Source: Patescibacteria group bacterium (lineage in GTDB: Bacteria > Patescibacteriota > Minisyncoccia > Moranbacterales > DUUL01). From it: a stretch of 41,486 nt of DNA. The stretch is from NCBI GenBank assembly GCA_015493225.1, contig WGDO01000007.1, positions 1-41,486 on the forward strand, read 5' to 3'. This document shows, one piece after another, positions 1-10,600 of this stretch. The notes under the pieces are model-generated. The model ran no database searches and was not told where the DNA came from. It saw nothing but the letters and a program-made list of their open reading frames with translations. A program made the position numbers and the translations under genes. Numbering within the stretch: position 1 is the stretch's first letter; every line of letters begins with the position of its first letter.

Positions 1-72
1 CAAGAAAATATGAAAAGATTGTTAAGCAAAATCAAGCAAATCCAAAAAACAAAAAGAGGAAAATTATTTTAA
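1..72 (+). CDS. C-terminal fragment of an unidentified protein (ends ...QENMKRLLSKIKQIQKTKRGKLF*)
   Basis: Open frame 1 from the window edge to TAA at 70-72, immediately followed by a terminator-like hairpin. Position upstream of rpmH would fit dnaA, but the fragment is too short to identify. Confidence 0.45.
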   Translation, partial: QENMKRLLSKIKQIQKTKRGKLF

Positions 73-89
73 AAAATTTCTCCTCTTTT
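52..89 (+). terminator. Rho-independent-like hairpin AAAAGAGGA...TCCTCTTTT
   Basis: 9-bp inverted repeat overlapping/following the partial ORF stop, ending in a T-run. Confidence 0.6.
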
Positions 90-267
90 GGTAACCTATT
101 TATGGCCTATGCAGTTATGGTTTTGGTAACATTTACTTATGGCCTATAGCGAACACCTTATATACATAAAAAAACAGGGGGTAAAAAACCATTGACTTTA
201 AATAATTATAATGCTACAATTGGTTTTGTTAGATTAGATTAAATTAAATAATTATTTAGATAAAATT

Positions 268-405
268 ATGTCAAAAAGAACCTACCAACCCAAAAGCCGT
301 CGCCGAAAAAGAAGACATGGATTTTTAAAAAGGTCTGCCACCGCTAAAGGAAAAAATGTTTTAAAAAGTAGAAGACAAAAAGGACGAAAAAAATTGTCGG
401 TTTAG
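268..405 (+). CDS. rpmH: 50S ribosomal protein L34 (45 aa; absent from the supplied ORF track because it is short)
   Basis: [45 protein letters not shown]; typical L34 and directly upstream of rnpA. Confidence 0.97.
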   Translation: MSKRTYQPKSRRRKRRHGFLKRSATAKGKNVLKSRRQKGRKKLSV

Positions 406-438
406 CCGGCATTATTTTGAATTTAAGGATTACAACTT

Positions 439-768
439 ATGTTACCAAACAGTGCTCGTTTAAGAAGTTCAAAAAGAATCGGGGAAATATTTAAACAGGG
501 AAAATATTCTCATGGAAAATTATTACTGATTAAATATTTACCAAACAATAAGAACTCTGCTCGAATAGCCATAAGCGTCAGCACTAAACTATTTAAACAA
601 GCAGTTAAAAGAAATAGAATCAAAAGACTAGTTAGGGAAGCCATAAAACCACATTTAGCAAATTTACCAAAAATAGATATTTTGATAATCACTAAAGGTT
701 CAATTGGTGTTTCTGCTTCTCTTTCAAAAATTAAAATAGAATTAGATAATCTTTTGTCTAAGGTATAA
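439..768 (+). CDS. rnpA: Ribonuclease P protein component
   Basis: RnpA-type sequence ...RIAISVSTKLFKQAVKRNRIKRLVREA...; between rpmH and yidC. Confidence 0.95.
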   Translation: MLPNSARLRSSKRIGEIFKQGKYSHGKLLLIKYLPNNKNSARIAISVSTKLFKQAVKRNRIKRLVREAIKPHLANLPKIDILIITKGSIGVSASLSKIKIELDNLLSKV

Positions 769-786
769 AAAACAAAATTTAAAATT

Positions 787-1527
787 ATGGCTTTTATTAA
801 ATCATTATTCTCAACTTTAATTTATCAACCTCTCTATAATTTGTTGATTATTTTTTATGTAATTATTCCAGATTTAGGAGTGGCAATTATCGCCCTAACT
901 ATTTTGACTAGGCTTCTTCTGATGCCTTTATCCAAAAAATCAATTGAATCTCAAAAAAAGATGCAGGACATTCAACCAGAGTTAAAGAAGATTCAGGAGA
1001 AGCACAAACATGATAAACAGCTACAAGGAAAGAAGGTAATGGAATTTTATAAAGAAAAAGGTGTAAATCCAGCCGGGGGTTGTTTACCAATGATCGTTCA
1101 AATGATTTTTCTAATTACCCTCTATCGAGTTTTTATGCTTGGTCTAAATAGTCCGGAAATTTCTGATTTATTATATGGATTTGTAAAAAATCCTGGACAT
1201 CTCAATCCCATCGCTTTCGGATTTCTAGATGTTACCAAACCAAGTCTATGGTTAGCTGGATTAACAGCTGTGGCTCAATACTTTCAAGGAAAGATGATGC
1301 TTAAAACCAAGAAACAAGAAACTCCTGTCAAAAAAGAAGTAAAAGAAAAAGATAAAAAAACGCCGGATTTTGGATCTATGATGCAACAACAAATGGTTTA
1401 TATGGGTCCAATTCTAACTTTAGTTATTGGTGCTAAATTTGCTTCTGGATTAATTTTATATTGGCTTATTACTACTCTATTTATGGTCGCTCAACAGTGG
1501 TTTGTGATGAAGAAGGATAATAATTAA
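787..1527 (+). CDS. yidC: YidC/Oxa1 family membrane insertase
   Basis: ...LTILTRLLLMPLSKKSIESQKKMQDIQPELKKIQEKHKHDKQ...GCLPMIVQMIFLITLYRV... YidC core motifs. Confidence 0.95.
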   Translation: MAFIKSLFSTLIYQPLYNLLIIFYVIIPDLGVAIIALTILTRLLLMPLSKKSIESQKKMQDIQPELKKIQEKHKHDKQLQGKKVMEFYKEKGVNPAGGCLPMIVQMIFLITLYRVFMLGLNSPEISDLLYGFVKNPGHLNPIAFGFLDVTKPSLWLAGLTAVAQYFQGKMMLKTKKQETPVKKEVKEKDKKTPDFGSMMQQQMVYMGPILTLVIGAKFASGLILYWLITTLFMVAQQWFVMKKDNN

Positions 1528-1539
1528 AAATTAACTACT

Positions 1540-2028
1540 ATGTCGTCAAAAGAACAACAAGAAAAACTCATCAAAGAAACAGCCCAGGAAATGTTAGACA
1601 AAATGGGATTTGAAACAAAATTAATCGTTAGCACTTCTCTGTCTGAAGATAATAATTCCAGAAAAAATATAATTCTAGAAATTGACTCGCCAGAATCAAA
1701 ATTTATTATCGGCAAACAAGGTGCCACCCTAGCCTCTTTACAACATATTCTAAAATTATTAGTCCGGAGTAAAACCGACGAATACATAAATTTTTCCGTA
1801 GATGTCAATGGTTACAGACGACAACAGGAAGATTATATTAGAGATACAGCCCAGGACACTGCCCAGGAAGTTATTCTCAACGGACGAGCTTCAACTCTAG
1901 AACCAATGAACAGCTATGACCGACGATTGGTTCACCTGGAACTGGAAAAAAATCCCAAAGTAAAAACGGAAAGTATCGGCGAAGGAGAAGACCGAAAAAT
2001 TATTATCAGCCCAGCAAACAACGCTTAG
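1540..2028 (+). CDS. jag: KH/R3H RNA-binding protein (Jag/KhpB-like)
   Basis: KH-like FIIGKQGATLASLQHILK, R3H-like PMNSYDRRLVHLEL; follows yidC. Confidence 0.9.
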   Translation: MSSKEQQEKLIKETAQEMLDKMGFETKLIVSTSLSEDNNSRKNIILEIDSPESKFIIGKQGATLASLQHILKLLVRSKTDEYINFSVDVNGYRRQQEDYIRDTAQDTAQEVILNGRASTLEPMNSYDRRLVHLELEKNPKVKTESIGEGEDRKIIISPANNA

Positions 2029-2084
2029 TAATCAGTGAGTGATATTGTAGTTTTCAAGAGGCAAATCACCAGACACAAACAGTA

Positions 2085-2230
2085 AACAACAAGAAACAAA
2101 TCACAAGATACAAACAAATTTCAATCACCAATTATCAAACACCAAACACTGAACTTCAAATATTGGTTATTGAGATTTGGAATTTATTTGTTTCTTGCAT
2201 CTTGTACCTTGGTTATTTATTATTTGCATC
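2085..2230. repeat. AT-rich imperfect inverted repeat (CAAGATACAAACAAATTTCAAT ... ATTGAGATTTGGAATTTATTTGTTTCTTGCATCTTG), no ORF inside
   Basis: Inverted arms read directly; right arm resembles the arm right of the four-helix-bundle gene at 4328-4377. Confidence 0.6.
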
Positions 2231-2319
2231 TTCTTGCTTTTTTAAACTTTATAGACTTTCAACTTTCGACTTTCAACTTACACTAATTTTTAATTCCTAA
2301 TTCTTAATTATTAATTACC

Positions 2320-3732
2320 TTGTCCACTCCTCGCAAAATAGCGCTCAACGTCATCATCGCTTCCATATCCAAGGTTTTAAATACAATTCTAGCCCTGGTA
2401 GGTTTAATGTTGATTACTCGTTACCTTGGACCAGATAAATTTGGTCTTTATATTACCGCTTTAGCTTTTAGCGGTCTTTTTAATTCCCTAGGAGACTGGG
2501 GAATATACCAAACTTCTACCCGGGAAATTTCTCGACCAAAAGCCAAGGAAAAAGTCATTATTGGAAATGTAATGGCCCTTCGAATCACTGTTTCTATATT
2601 TTTAGCTTTAATTATGCCAGTAGTAATTTATTTTCTACCATACACCTTTGAATTAAAAATTGCTCTGCTCTTAATTTTACTAACCTATATTTTCTATTCT
2701 TTCTATCAAGTTCTGATTGGCCTTTTCCAAAAAAGATTAATTATGTACAAAGTCACCCTAGTGGAATTAATAGGAAAAATTATTCAAGTTGCTTTAGTGT
2801 TTTTAACAATTAAATTAGACTTAGGATTCAAATTCATCGTAGCTGGAATGACCATCTCCATGTTCAGCAATTTTATATTAATTTATTTTTTGTCTCGTCA
2901 ATTTATTAAATTTAAATTAAACTTTAATATTAATCGCTGGAAAAATTTTCTCAAAGAATCCTGGCCCATTGGCTTATCTGTCATCGTAACCTTTATATAT
3001 TTTAAAGCTGACACTCTTCTCCTTAAGGCTATGAAAAGCAATGTAGATGTGGGAATTTATGGAGCCGCCTATAAAGTCCTGGAAAATATCACTTTTTTCC
3101 CAGGAATGATTATCGGACTAATGATGCCAATGTTTTCCTATTACATTTTTAAGGATCGAAAAAAGTTTCAACGTTTAGTTAATGAAAATTTTAAATTATT
3201 TGTAATTCTAATTATTCCCCTGATAATTATTGTAATGTTCTTTGCGGAAAATATCATAGCCATCGTAGCTGGTCCACAATTTACCGCCTCAGCCACAGTT
3301 CTACGAATAGTCATCTTTAGTCTAGCCTTCATCTTTTTTGGGATGCTCTTTGGAAATATTCTCCTGGTAGCTAAACTTCAGAAACAACAACTTCTCGCTC
3401 TAACTGCCGTAGCCATCTTCAATGTTTCTACTAATCTGATTCTCATTCCAAAATATTCTTATTTAGCAACCTCGGCCGTATCAGTGGCTACAGAATTTTT
3501 AGTTGTCTTACTAAGTGCCAGCATTGTTTACAAGCATCTACACTTTCTACCCCGAATGAAAAATTTTGGTTTAGTCCTTCTGTCTGGCTTAACCATGATT
3601 GCCTATTTTTTTATCCTTCATTCCCTACCATTTTTCTTCCTATTACTAACCGGCCCCTTGATTTATTTTGCCGTCTTGGTTTTTTCCAAAGTTATTACTA
3701 AAAAAGAAATTATGATGTTGGTTAAGAAATGA
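2320..3732 (+). CDS. Polysaccharide biosynthesis / MATE-like flippase (Wzx-type), TTG start
   Basis: About 12-14 hydrophobic segments; N-terminal ...SKVLNTILALVGLMLITRYLGPDKFGLYITALAFSGLFNSLGDWGI typical of oligosaccharide flippases. Confidence 0.88.
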   Translation: MSTPRKIALNVIIASISKVLNTILALVGLMLITRYLGPDKFGLYITALAFSGLFNSLGDWGIYQTSTREISRPKAKEKVIIGNVMALRITVSIFLALIMPVVIYFLPYTFELKIALLLILLTYIFYSFYQVLIGLFQKRLIMYKVTLVELIGKIIQVALVFLTIKLDLGFKFIVAGMTISMFSNFILIYFLSRQFIKFKLNFNINRWKNFLKESWPIGLSVIVTFIYFKADTLLLKAMKSNVDVGIYGAAYKVLENITFFPGMIIGLMMPMFSYYIFKDRKKFQRLVNENFKLFVILIIPLIIIVMFFAENIIAIVAGPQFTASATVLRIVIFSLAFIFFGMLFGNILLVAKLQKQQLLALTAVAIFNVSTNLILIPKYSYLATSAVSVATEFLVVLLSASIVYKHLHFLPRMKNFGLVLLSGLTMIAYFFILHSLPFFFLLLTGPLIYFAVLVFSKVITKKEIMMLVKK

Positions 3733-3796
3733 CATATTAAAAATATGCCCCACAAAAAAACACTCATTCATTATTCCAATGTTTTATAGAGATATT

Positions 3797-4377
3797 AATA
3801 ACCAAGATACAAAATACAAGCAACAAATAATAATCAAACCACAATAATCAAACTGCAAAAATATATAATCAACTTTTAAAACGCCATGCAAAATAATAAT
3901 AGACAAACCAAAAACCACAAATTTGACTTGGAAGACAGAACTCTTGAATTTGCCAAAAGAATCATACAAATGTGCAAATCTTTACCAAATGATACCGTTA
4001 ACTTTAAATTAATTGATCAAATAATAAGATCCGCCGGTTCTGTCGGGGCTAATTATAGAGAAGCTAATGATTCACTAGGCAAAAAGGATTTTTTAATGAG
4101 ATTAAGAATCGCCCGCAAAGAATGTAAAGAAACAGAATTTTGGTTGCATTTAATAATTGAAGCCAATCCCGCTTTTAAAGAACGAATAATGCCATTGTTA
4201 AATGAATCAATAGAATTAAAAAAGATATTTTCATCAATAATCACAAACTCAACAGCTAGAACAAAACATCACAAATAGCCAAAAAGATACTCCCAGAAAG
4301 ACATTCGGTAAATTACAGTTTGGGGTATTGATTATTGAAATTTATTTGTATCTTGGTGTTTGTACCTTGGTTATTAG
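3797..4377. repeat. Imperfect inverted repeats flanking a four-helix-bundle gene
   Basis: Left TAATAACCAAGATACAAA (about 3797-3814) versus right TTTGTACCTTGGTTATTA (about 4360-4377): 17/18 complementary. Confidence 0.6.
3886..4278 (+). CDS. Four helix bundle protein (S23/23S-rRNA intervening-sequence protein family)
   Basis: FDLEDRTLEFAKRIIQMCKSLPND...LIDQIIRSAGSVGANYREANDSLGKKDFLMRLRIARKECKETEFWL: family signature. Confidence 0.95.
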   Translation: MQNNNRQTKNHKFDLEDRTLEFAKRIIQMCKSLPNDTVNFKLIDQIIRSAGSVGANYREANDSLGKKDFLMRLRIARKECKETEFWLHLIIEANPAFKERIMPLLNESIELKKIFSSIITNSTARTKHHK

Positions 4378-4449
4378 TCTGACCATCAATGTCATTTATC
4401 ATTTGTCATAAAGTTATTGTTTATTAGTTAATCACCTAACCCAAAAATT

Positions 4450-5511
4450 ATGAAAAAATTAAACCACCTCTACCTCCTAACCTTAATCATTGCCATCGGC
4501 ATTGGTCTGTACTTTATTTTCAAACCGTTTCTGGTAGCCATTTTTCTAGCATTTATTTTATCCAGATTATTTAACGAATGGTATCAAAAAATACTCAGGG
4601 TTTTAAAAAATCCCTCCTTTTCTGCTTTCATAACTTCTTCCATCATTTTTCTAATCATATTTCTCCCTCTAGTCTTCGTTGGGAAATTGGTTGCCACGGA
4701 ACTAGTCAATTCCTATCAAGTCGTTACTTCTGAAAATTTTAAAACAGACTTTTTTACCTGGCGAGATTCTTCCCTAAAAACCATTAACCAACATCCCTCT
4801 CTAACAACTAAATTAGCCCAAACCAACCTATTAAATAATAAAAATATTAACACCTTACTAAAAAATACCGGCAACCTTTTAGCTACTTTAGCAAAATATC
4901 TATATCAAGGCACCAGTCATTTTTTGTTCACTCTTTTTATTATGTTTTTTTGTCTATATTATTTTTTCAAAGACGGCGACCGACTTATTAATAAAATAAT
5001 TCAACTTTCTCCTCTTAAAAATTCTCAGGAAAAAAAACTATTGGAAAATTTTATAGGCATTTCCAGAGCAACTCTAAAGGGATCTTTAATAGTAGCCATT
5101 GTCCAGGGAAGTTTAACAACAATTTTGTTCATTGCCACAGGCATTCCTTCGGCTATCCTACTTGGGGTAATTGCCACCATCTTCGCTTTAATTCCAATGT
5201 TAGGCACAGCTGTTGTTTGGCTTCCTGTGGGCTTAATAACTCTACTTTTGGGCAATATTTGGCAAGGTATTACAATTTTATTAGTTGGAGCCCTAGTTAT
5301 TAGTAGCATAGACAATATTCTCCGACCATATTTAGTAGGAAAAAACACCAGTCTACATCCGCTACTGGTGTTTCTATCAACCATTGGTGGTATCACTTTC
5401 TTTGGAATTACCGGTTTCCTACTCGGGCCAGTAACAGTTGTTTTATTTCTAAATCTTCTGGAAATATACAAAACTGAATTCGCCACTGAACTTAAAAAGT
5501 TTAATAACTGA
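4450..5511 (+). CDS. AI-2E family transporter (PerM-like)
   Basis: ...PLKNSQEKKLLENFIGISRATLKGSLIVAIVQGSLTTILFIATGIPSAILLGVIATIFALIPMLGTAVVWLPVG... family core. Confidence 0.92.
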   Translation: MKKLNHLYLLTLIIAIGIGLYFIFKPFLVAIFLAFILSRLFNEWYQKILRVLKNPSFSAFITSSIIFLIIFLPLVFVGKLVATELVNSYQVVTSENFKTDFFTWRDSSLKTINQHPSLTTKLAQTNLLNNKNINTLLKNTGNLLATLAKYLYQGTSHFLFTLFIMFFCLYYFFKDGDRLINKIIQLSPLKNSQEKKLLENFIGISRATLKGSLIVAIVQGSLTTILFIATGIPSAILLGVIATIFALIPMLGTAVVWLPVGLITLLLGNIWQGITILLVGALVISSIDNILRPYLVGKNTSLHPLLVFLSTIGGITFFGITGFLLGPVTVVLFLNLLEIYKTEFATELKKFNN

Positions 5512-5751
5512 TCACAGGTAACATAAAATTAAAAAAAATTTCCTTAATTCCCCTACTTTAGCAAAAAAAAAGTTAGGGGTAGATTTAGTTTTCAGAATTT
5601 GAAATTTGATTTTGAATTAAAATTTACAAATTACAAATTACAAATTAAAATTTAATCCAAACTTTCTATTTTATAGACTCTTAACCAGTGAATATCTGAT
5701 TTACAAACTTTTGACTTTGTAGACTTTATAAACTTTACAAATTTCTCAACA

Positions 5752-6270
5752 CTAAAACGTCGTCATCTCCTCCGCTCCCTTTTCTCTCTTCTTCCAAAAC
5801 TTAAAGCTATCCACATCAATCCTCCCATTTCCTCCATAGAAAGGATGTTTGAGGCAAGCAAACGCCAACCAAGTAGCCAAAGACATTACAACTAAACCAA
5901 AAAAAGACAATAAAATAAAACTTCCACCACTAGTATTACTATGACTGAAGATTTTTTTAATACCCGAAAATAAACTAGAAAAAATATTAATGATTGATAA
6001 AATTAAAACTAACATCACAACCAATCGTTTTCCTGTGAAAACACCAACTGCTAATAAAATCAATAAAGCCATACCTACAAAACTAATAAAATATAATAAT
6101 GGAAAAATACCCAGCATTTTAGCAGCAATCATAGCATTTTGAGAAAGTATATAAGCTTCTATGTACACATAAATTAATATTCCAGTTAAAATGGGAAAAA
6201 TAATACTTATTAAAGCATAAATAATTCCTAATACTGTTCCTTGCCACGGTCTTTTTAGTTCATTTTTCAT
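5752..6270 (-). CDS. Small polytopic membrane protein of unknown function
   Basis: 172 aa, about 4 hydrophobic helices, charged C-terminus; 9-bp gap to the upstream gene suggests one operon. Confidence 0.75.
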   Translation of the reverse strand: MKNELKRPWQGTVLGIIYALISIIFPILTGILIYVYIEAYILSQNAMIAAKMLGIFPLLYFISFVGMALLILLAVGVFTGKRLVVMLVLILSIINIFSSLFSGIKKIFSHSNTSGGSFILLSFFGLVVMSLATWLAFACLKHPFYGGNGRIDVDSFKFWKKREKGAEEMTTF

Positions 6271-6279
6271 AATTTTATT

Positions 6280-7557
6280 TTAATTTTTAATATCCAAAAG
6301 TTGTCTCAGTGTCATTATAAAATCCATAGTATGTGCCAGACTATCCACTCGAATAAATTGACTATTTTTCCTCACCTGTAAAGTTCCACAAAGCTTTCTG
6401 GGAACATTACTGAGAGGATTCAATTGATTACACAGCTGTAAACTGGCTATATTTCCAAGTGACTGCTTAATCGCAAACATATAATTTCTCTGACGAGTTT
6501 TATCATCTAACTCTAAAGCAATTCTATAAGCAGTTACCAATGATTCAGAATAAATAGCATCAGAAGCAGAGTGCGGTTTTCCATATTCTGGATGTTCCGG
6601 AGAATAAAATCTTCCAATATAATCCCAAGTATCTTGTATTTTTAATAATTCATCATTTAATTTAAAAATCGCTTCTGTATATTTTAAATCATTAGTAGCA
6701 TGCCACAACTTACTCAAAGCCATAGTATGCCAAGGAACATATGCCGGATAATAATTTTTTTGCATATTGTCAACATATTTCACCAAATAATAGTCCTCAG
6801 ACTTTTTAGCCATATCTAAAATTTGCTGATCGTTGGTTTTTCGATAATACTCCATTAAAGCCAAAATAGCTTCTCCGGAATAAAAATTTAATTTCCTTTC
6901 TTTATTATATTCAAAATTAGGTGAAACAACAAAAAATGGCGACTTAAATGATCCGTCTGAATTTTGCAAAAACTTAATACCAGCAACTAATTCTTGAAGC
7001 TGTTGAGAATATTCATTGGAATAGGGACTACTTATCAACAATCGTAATAATAAAGCACTTGACCCTAATTTAGCTTTGCTATCATATAAAATATAACCAA
7101 TTTTTTGCCCATCTTTTATTTCAGTCTTATATAATCCATGTCGAAACACAAAATCTAAATTCTTTTTATGAATTGCACAAAATTCTTGATTCCCCTGTTG
7201 ACACAACCTAGCTACAACTCTAAAGGTCAACAACTGTCTTATAATATTATTTTTGCCCCCCTCTTTATTTCTAATATCATAGAGATAAACAAAAGAACCG
7301 TCATCTTGAACATTGTGCAATAACCACCCTCTGCCCAAAGAAAATATTTCATTAATTTCCTGATAATATTTATTATCATTCCCAACTTTAATTTCCTGGG
7401 TTGTAGATACATTATTTAACAAATTACCACCCAAAATACTAGTAACAATATTATTAACAGTAATATCATTTCTTAGTAAATAATAAGTACCCATAAACAG
7501 TATTATTAAGAAAAAAATAATTCCTGTAATAATTGTTTTTTTATTTTTTCTAAACAT
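6280..7557 (-). CDS. Membrane-anchored protein, probable alpha/alpha-toroid (six-hairpin) fold
   Basis: N-terminal signal anchor; repeated helix-pair patterns GRGWLLHNVQDDGSFVYLYD..., FLQNSDGSFKSPFF..., GEAILALMEYYRKTND...; glycosidase/prenyltransferase-like toroid style. Confidence 0.6.
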   Translation of the reverse strand: MFRKNKKTIITGIIFFLIILFMGTYYLLRNDITVNNIVTSILGGNLLNNVSTTQEIKVGNDNKYYQEINEIFSLGRGWLLHNVQDDGSFVYLYDIRNKEGGKNNIIRQLLTFRVVARLCQQGNQEFCAIHKKNLDFVFRHGLYKTEIKDGQKIGYILYDSKAKLGSSALLLRLLISSPYSNEYSQQLQELVAGIKFLQNSDGSFKSPFFVVSPNFEYNKERKLNFYSGEAILALMEYYRKTNDQQILDMAKKSEDYYLVKYVDNMQKNYYPAYVPWHTMALSKLWHATNDLKYTEAIFKLNDELLKIQDTWDYIGRFYSPEHPEYGKPHSASDAIYSESLVTAYRIALELDDKTRQRNYMFAIKQSLGNIASLQLCNQLNPLSNVPRKLCGTLQVRKNSQFIRVDSLAHTMDFIMTLRQLLDIKN

Positions 7558-7603
7558 ATCAATACAATTTACTTAACAAACTTATACATTTTAATCTTAA
7601 TTT

Positions 7604-10600
7604 TTAATCTGAGTCACCATCGCCACCTTCAGGATCATCCCACTCACAGCTGTATCCAGTCCAATCCCAGCCCGCTCCTTTTTTCAAACATTCAGCTTCT
7701 TTCTTGGCCGTGTTATTTAAAACACATCTTCCTCCTCGCCAAATATAACCACCTCTATTTAAACAAGCTTGCTGATCTGATATACAAGCACGGGCATTAA
7801 AATCCCAACTAGTACCTCCACCACAGGAGTGCGCTTGTGATTTAATAAATTGTTCTCGAGCGTTATTTATGACTCGCCTCTGACTAGACAAACTGGATAC
7901 ACGAGATTGAAGCTCTAACCGCCTTTTTTGATCAGTAACCCTGTTAAGTTCCTCTTGTAATTTTAAAATTTCTCTATCAATCTCTCTAATTTTATCATTA
8001 AAATTATTTGTAACATAACTCATAACAGTTCCCTTTGCCTTGTGTAATTGCTTAGAAACATCCGTTACACAATCCTGATCATGTCTTCGGTAACAATCAC
8101 TCAACTTATTACTTAGATGGATGTAGTCATTTACCACATTATTTCCCGGTAAATAATCAACAGTATTAGCCTCTAAAACACCTGGCAAAGCTCTAACATT
8201 CATTGCCCGAGTAAACTCATTCTGAACCATTCGCTCTGCTATATCAAATATCCCTTCTAACCCAGCCATTCCAGCAATTTGTCCCAATGGCGTATTCTTT
8301 AATGAATTATTGACAATTCTATCTACCGCTCCTATATCATTATTTGCCAAAGCTTGATTAATACGCCTCATATCGTTAGGAGCAATGTTATTATTTAATA
8401 AATTGGGAGCAACAGCCTCTTCGGTAGTCCGTTGCCATTCTTTTAACATTCTTTCCGACGGTCCACCAGTACCAATTCCAAAAGCACCAGCTATAGCGCC
8501 CAATGCACCACCAATAACTGCCCCTATTGGTCCATAAATTTCCCCTCCAACCGTAGCTCCAGCAGCAGCTACTGTTGCCACACCAACTGTTTCAGCATGA
8601 ACCGTCCCAGTTTGCACCAAATCCATTCCTATAGCCATCAACATCGAAACAAATGGCACTATAGCCGTAGCAGCTTGAGCGGCAGTCTGAGATCCTGCCG
8701 CCTCTAAAATTGCTTCATTAGTAAGTGCTTGATCTATAGAACCAGAAATAGCAATATTATTTACAGCATCAAGACCAACTGTATCTATTAGTGTTTGATT
8801 AATAGCATTTTGAACCGCCTGTGTAGCTAAATATTGACTAACCACAGCATTAGTAATTTCAGTCGTAATAACCCCCTGCCCAACATCTATTGCTGTTCTT
8901 TCCAAGTCTATACTACCATTATTTATTAATTGCCCTATAACACTACTACCAAATGATGACAATCCAGTTGTAACAACCCCCGTTTGACCAATCGGCATAC
9001 TCCCCTCTCCCCAAAGACTGGCATTATTATTTATTACTTCTGTTAAATAGCCTGATGACACATCTGTTGCAAACACCTTCACTGTTTCTCCAATATCCCC
9101 TGTACTAACAAGAGTAGCAGCAGTGTGTTCCATGGCATTACCAATATAACCATTCAAAGAATCATGGACATCCGTACTAATTAAATTATTTTCCGCCAAT
9201 GTATCCCAGGCAGCATTAAGGGCTAATCCTCCAGCACTTTCCACTAAACGATCCGTATCACCCAAAGACACAGCCGAAATAACACCTGTCGCCAAATCTG
9301 CCAATCCACTTTGCAATGATGTTAGATGCTTTTCCCCGTCGTTTCCAGGATCACCAAAAAGTTGTCGGGCCGCTTCCTGCCCAGTACTTTGGATAACATT
9401 TTCAGCCAAAATTCTAGTTCCCTGGTCAGCAGTCAAAGTTCCATTACTTAACATTCCCAAAACTTCTTTTGACCCTCTCGCCAAGCCATTAACTAGACCC
9501 GAATCTAAAAATTGATCCAGATTAAAATTATTAGGCACCTGCGATTGTACTTGTGACTGTGACTGTTGTACATCCACCTGACCAGATTGCACAGCCTCCT
9601 GCCCAGCTGATTGCAAAACCCCACTATCAATCTGCCCGACTGGAAGAACAGAAGAATCATTAGCTAAACCAGAAATCATATCCGAATTAACATCTCCATC
9701 ATCAGCCAATTTTACCTCATCACTAACTTCAGAAAAATAATTTGATGGATTATCAGGAGTAACCTTAGTATATTCTCTTCCATTATTATCTTTAAATTTA
9801 TCACCAATCTCATTAACAACACTAGAATTAATCCATCGTATATTCCCATCCTTATCAGCATAAGCAATACTTTCAATAACCTCATCTTCCGTAACTTTAT
9901 TTACTTTCACAGACTCTTCTTGCTTATCCCTACTGTTGGCAGCATCTGTTCCTACTTTATACTGAGAACCAAACTCCTCCCCCGCCTGCTCATAAGCAGT
10001 TTTTTCCTTTTTTCCAAATAATAACTTAAAAGGGTTTATTCTTGACCAAAAACTTTTTTCTTCTCTTTCGCTAACTTTAAGTGGTTTAATATTAATTTTA
10101 CTTGACTTATTAACATTACCGCCCCCTGACGCATCACCTCCTTCTATCGCTATTCTTTGATTTCTTTCTCCTGGTTTTATATTCACCAATGAAGCATCTG
10201 TGCCTGAAATAACAGTACTATCCTTATTAATCACAGACTCATTCCTTGGTGTAGTCACATTATCATTTTTATAATCTACTTCTGTGCTTCCACCATCTCC
10301 ATGATCAGAATCTTCATACCCAGTTAAAGTCCCTCTACTATCACTTTTTAAAGCCACCCTGTTATTGTCCTTTTCTGCAAGATCTTCTCCACTATCACAA
10401 AACCAAGTTCCAAAAAAGCACTTTTTATACTCTCCCGTCTTCTTATCCTTTTCATAGCCTTCATCTGGCAATAAATATTGTTTTGAAGTAAACTTTTTTT
10501 CAGAAGTTACAACACTATCATTTTCTCTGCTTGCAACTTTGTCTTTATTCTCACCATTTTTCTCAATTTTAATATCATTTCCTTTATTTATACCCGACTT

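Noticed and set aside
1524-1808. Antisense ORF 94 aa opposite jag
   Set aside because: Shadow ORF of a well-supported KH/R3H gene; no family features.
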